The notes below the pieces were generated by a model that was given only the letters and a program-made list of their open reading frames with translations, was not told where the DNA came from and searched no databases. The translations under genes and the position numbers were made by a program. Positions 4,982 through 7,320 of a stretch of 7,320 nucleotides of DNA are shown here, in pieces (position 1 is the first letter of the stretch; each line of letters starts with the position of its first letter). Origin of the DNA: a bacterium (GTDB lineage: Bacteria; Patescibacteriota; Minisyncoccia; Phycocordibacterales; JAKEFN01); assembly GCA_022616085.1 (NCBI GenBank), contig JAKEFN010000078.1:1-7320 (forward strand), read 5' to 3'.

Positions 4982-7171
4982 ATGAAAAGCGCTACTATAG
5001 ACAAAATCCTCAAGTGGACGATATATGCGGCTGTTTTTCTTGTGCCTTTTATTCCGCTTATCGTTATTCCTTCTTTTTACTTTCCTTTTATCACCGGCAA
5101 GAACTTCGTTTTTCGGATTCTTGTGGAAATCGCTCTCGCCGCGTGGGTGATATACGCGTATCGAAACAGGGAATATCTTCCGCGATTTTCGTGGATTTTT
5201 GGCGCTGTTGCCGCATTTGTGGGCATCATCGCCCTTGCGGATATTTTTGGCGTGAATCCGGCAAAGAGTTTTTGGTCAAACTACGAGCGCATGGAGGGCC
5301 TTATCACATACCTTCATCTCTTCGCATATTTTTTGGTTGCTGGAACAATGCTCGCTACCGAGAAGATATGGCGTTATTTTTTCAATGTTTCATTCGGCGT
5401 CAACGCTATTATCATTATATATAGCTTCCTTCAGCTTGCGGGGAAGTTTGCGATCCATCAGGGGGCGACCCGTGTTGATGCGACCCTCGGCAATGCTTCG
5501 TATCTCGCGGTTTATCTTCTGGTGCATATTTTTCTCGCCGCGTATTTCAGCGTGCGGCGCGAGGTATCCGGCGCGGCGCGGTATTTCTATGCGGGAATGG
5601 CGCTTCTTGATATCTATATTCTTTTTGCCACCGCAACGCGCGGAACAATCCTCGGCCTTATCGGAGGGGCTTTTTTGGCGGCCGTTCTTATCGCCTTGTT
5701 TGAAAAAGAGAGCCCGAAGCTCCGCCGCTCCGCCGCCGCCGCCGTCTTGGGAATTGTCATTCTTACCGGCATTTTTGTCGGTATCAGGGATACTTCTTTT
5801 GTAAAGGAAAATACTGCCCTCAACCGCCTCGCAACCATTTCTTTAGATGAAGGCAAGTCGCGTTTTATGATATGGAACATGGCGTGGGAGGGCTTCAAAG
5901 AGCGCCCTATTCTCGGTTGGGGGCAGGAGAATTTTAATTACGTTTTCAATACATATTACGACCCGCGGATGTATACGCAGGAACAATGGTTTGACCGCGC
6001 GCACAACGTATTTTTCGATTGGCTTATTGCCGGAGGGGTATTAGGGCTTGGCGCACACCTCTTTCTTATCGGCGCTATTGTTTATTATATCTTCCGCACG
6101 AAAGGAGAGTTCGGCGGTATTCGAGGGAAAAGCATTTTGGTCGGACTTCTTGCTGGTTATTTCTTCCATAATTTTTTTGTGTTTGATAATGTGGTGAGCC
6201 TCATACTCTTTTATTCGCTCGCCGCGTATGTGTACGCGGGGCATGCGCGGACGCTTCTCGCGCGAAAGACCGGACGAGCCCTATCTTCAAAATCGGGGGC
6301 GGAGTATGCCGTTATGTCGGTCGCCGTTCTCGGGCTTTTGCTCTGCCTTTATTTTTTGAACGCACGGCCCCTTCAGGCGAATGCCTCTCTTATCAAGGCG
6401 ATTCAGCCGCAAGAAAAAGGCCTTTCGGAAAATCTTGCACATATGGAGCGTGCCACCGGAAAAGGGTATCTTGGCAGGCAGGAAGCACGCGAACAGCTTG
6501 TCCAGTTCGCCGGGCGTTTTGCGGGGCTTGAGAACGATCCCGAGATGCGGAATAGAATTTTTGATTTCGCGCGGGGCGAAATGCTCATGCAGATTGATGA
6601 AAACCCGGATGACGCGCGTTTTGAAGTTTTTTTGGGATCCATGCTTGCGTATTATCAGAAGTATGACGAGGCGGCGGCGCATCTGGAGCGCGCGCGGGAG
6701 CTTTCGCCGCGAAAGCAATCCATTCTCTTTGAACTAGGGGTCGCGTATCTCAATATGGGCGACACGGAGAAGACGAGAGAGATTTTGCGCGAAGCATTCG
6801 AGCTGGAACCAGACTTCGCCGAGGCGAGAATAATTTATGCCGCTATATCGATATATGCGGGGGACGAGAAGACCGCGGAACGCATTCTTGAGGAGGGATT
6901 CGGGACAACGGCGGTTGCCGACGATCGGCTTTTGAACGCATACGCGCAGACGGGCAACATCGTGCGGGTTGCGGAGATTTGGAAAGCAAAAATAGCGGCT
7001 GATTCCAAAAATCATCAGAATCATGTCGGGCTTGCCGCATCTTATCTTGAGCTTGGAGAGCGCTCAAAAGCGATCGAAGAGCTCGAAATCGCGATTTCGC
7101 TCAACCCCGACTTCGTCGCGCAAGGGAACGCGCTTATACAAGAAATAAAAGCTGGCCGTAATCCGCAGTAA
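4982..7171 (+). CDS. O-antigen ligase/polymerase family membrane protein with C-terminal TPR domain
   Basis: Numbered from ATG 4982 (729 aa), the first ~460 residues hold about a dozen hydrophobic helices. The large extracytoplasmic loop (about 269-345) carries the Wzy_C/WaaL-type signature: KSRFMIWNMAWEGFKERPILGWG, then FDRAHN (337-342, His341) before the next helix. FATATRGT (Arg220) is the other conserved basic site. Such GT-C enzymes transfer or polymerise undecaprenyl-linked glycans outside the membrane. Residues about 545-712 contain roughly five TPR-like helix pairs (for example ILFELGVAYLNMGDTEKTREIL and HVGLAASYLELGERSKAIEEL), probably a protein-docking platform on the same side. The upstream ATG at 4952 adds ten polar residues but is placed before the predicted transcription start and lacks a Shine-Dalgarno; 4982 also lacks a clear one. 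Ligase and polymerase cannot be told apart by sequence. No plus-strand terminator follows the stop. Confidence 0.92.
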   Translation: MKSATIDKILKWTIYAAVFLVPFIPLIVIPSFYFPFITGKNFVFRILVEIALAAWVIYAYRNREYLPRFSWIFGAVAAFVGIIALADIFGVNPAKSFWSNYERMEGLITYLHLFAYFLVAGTMLATEKIWRYFFNVSFGVNAIIIIYSFLQLAGKFAIHQGATRVDATLGNASYLAVYLLVHIFLAAYFSVRREVSGAARYFYAGMALLDIYILFATATRGTILGLIGGAFLAAVLIALFEKESPKLRRSAAAAVLGIVILTGIFVGIRDTSFVKENTALNRLATISLDEGKSRFMIWNMAWEGFKERPILGWGQENFNYVFNTYYDPRMYTQEQWFDRAHNVFFDWLIAGGVLGLGAHLFLIGAIVYYIFRTKGEFGGIRGKSILVGLLAGYFFHNFFVFDNVVSLILFYSLAAYVYAGHARTLLARKTGRALSSKSGAEYAVMSVAVLGLLLCLYFLNARPLQANASLIKAIQPQEKGLSENLAHMERATGKGYLGRQEAREQLVQFAGRFAGLENDPEMRNRIFDFARGEMLMQIDENPDDARFEVFLGSMLAYYQKYDEAAAHLERARELSPRKQSILFELGVAYLNMGDTEKTREILREAFELEPDFAEARIIYAAISIYAGDEKTAERILEEGFGTTAVADDRLLNAYAQTGNIVRVAEIWKAKIAADSKNHQNHVGLAASYLELGERSKAIEELEIAISLNPDFVAQGNALIQEIKAGRNPQ

Positions 7172-7175
7172 AATC

Positions 7176-7199
7176 AAAAAAACCAGACACGAAGTCTAG
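7176..7199 (-). terminator. Minus-strand intrinsic terminator facing the ligase gene
   Basis: On the minus strand CTAGAC, loop TTCGT, GTCTGG form a 6-bp stem (one G-T pair) followed by seven T residues (A-tract 7176-7182). It would stop transcripts coming from the right, either from the inverted-repeat element or, if the molecule is circular, readthrough from the GT4 gene. It overlaps the outer part of the element's left arm. Confidence 0.65.
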
Positions 7200-7320
7200 A
7201 TTAGAGCATGTTCAAAAACTCTTGACTACTGCGAATTCATGTTGCGGGTTGCAAACGGCGGCTCGGAAAGACTCAAAATATCAACAATATTCTTCGCTTT
7301 CCTCGCCGCATTTTCGCCTC
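7189..7320. mobile_element. Left-hand part of a MITE-like inverted-repeat element
   Basis: The arm GAGCATGTTCAAAAACTC... from 7204 is the inverted partner of the sequence ending at 93, with 19 of 23 matches, then GAATTCATG in both. Outside a TA at 7202-7203 the similarity continues as ACGAAGTCTAGA (7189-7200) against the other arm's ACGATGTCTAGA. Joined through the 50-base overlap the whole element is 160 bp (TA-bounded) or about 185 bp (extended). A 33-codon minus-strand frame (ATG at 57, stop at 7228-7226) spans it, but I see no transposase similarity in it. Confidence 0.5.
7271..7320. repeat. Terminal direct repeat, right copy (identical to 1-50)
   Basis: This is an exact 50-base copy of the window start. 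It lies in the centre of the inverted-repeat element, between its two arms. Confidence 0.97.

Noticed and set aside
4873..5424. A 183-codon plus-strand frame overlapping the start of the ligase gene in another frame.
   Set aside because: Its composition is unlike a real membrane or soluble protein, and it overlaps a convincing ligase frame and both divergent promoters.
7239..7320. A 63-codon plus-strand frame starting at 7239 and, if the ends are joined, running to a TAG at 158-160.
   Set aside because: It has no Shine-Dalgarno, runs antisense into the 3' end of the GT4 gene, and the element is open on both strands, so it is probably chance.
1..7320. The idea that the window is a complete small plasmid or phage genome.
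   Set aside because: There is no replication initiator, partition, relaxase, capsid or integrase gene and no iteron array. All large genes are glycan enzymes, so terminal identity alone is not enough.

Overview
This window carries a cell-surface polysaccharide (glycan) assembly locus. It contains a GT-B family 4 glycosyltransferase (minus strand, 133-1308), a membrane-anchored polyprenyl-phosphate sugar-1-phosphate transferase (plus, 1470-2825), an extended SDR nucleotide-sugar epimerase/dehydratase (plus, 3404-4330) and an O-antigen ligase/polymerase fused to C-terminal TPRs (plus, 4982-7171). Three small genes are interleaved: an unrecognised 109-aa protein (2929-3258) and a two-gene minus-strand cassette of small membrane proteins (4678-4857 and 4342-4665). 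No replication, partition, mobilisation, phage or tRNA genes are visible.

Organism: the style suggests a candidate-phyla-radiation (Patescibacteria/Parcubacteria-like) bacterium. Evidence is short intergenic gaps, AT-rich low-complexity spacers made of GTTAAAA/GAAAAT-type words, large glycan genes without Shine-Dalgarno sequences (two apparently leaderless), and a ligase-TPR architecture common in that group. This is inference, not a sequence match. UGA is used as a stop by several genes, which argues against the UGA-recoding lineages.

Layout: the first ~103 and last ~130 bases are two parts of one inverted-repeat element, and bases 1-50 are identical to 7271-7320. So the window is either a 7270-bp circle or a chromosomal segment between two direct copies of the element that an assembler closed on itself. 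If closed, the ligase and the GT4 gene converge on the element. The GT4 and phosphotransferase genes diverge from an AT-rich spacer (1309-1469) holding a long imperfect inverted repeat and two promoters of matching geometry. The 109-aa gene has its own promoter, Shine-Dalgarno and terminator, and its arginine codons differ from those of its neighbours. The epimerase converges on the small membrane cassette across a hairpin terminator. That cassette and the ligase diverge from back-to-back promoters whose -35 boxes are 9 bp apart.

How the genes fit together (inference from family roles): the epimerase makes a nucleotide sugar; the phosphotransferase loads the first sugar-1-phosphate on undecaprenyl phosphate; GT4 extends it; the Wzy/WaaL-like protein polymerises or transfers the product outside the membrane. 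No flippase lies in the window. The small proteins have no assignable role. Their strong Shine-Dalgarno sequences, lacking in all four glycan genes, suggest a different mode of translation control.
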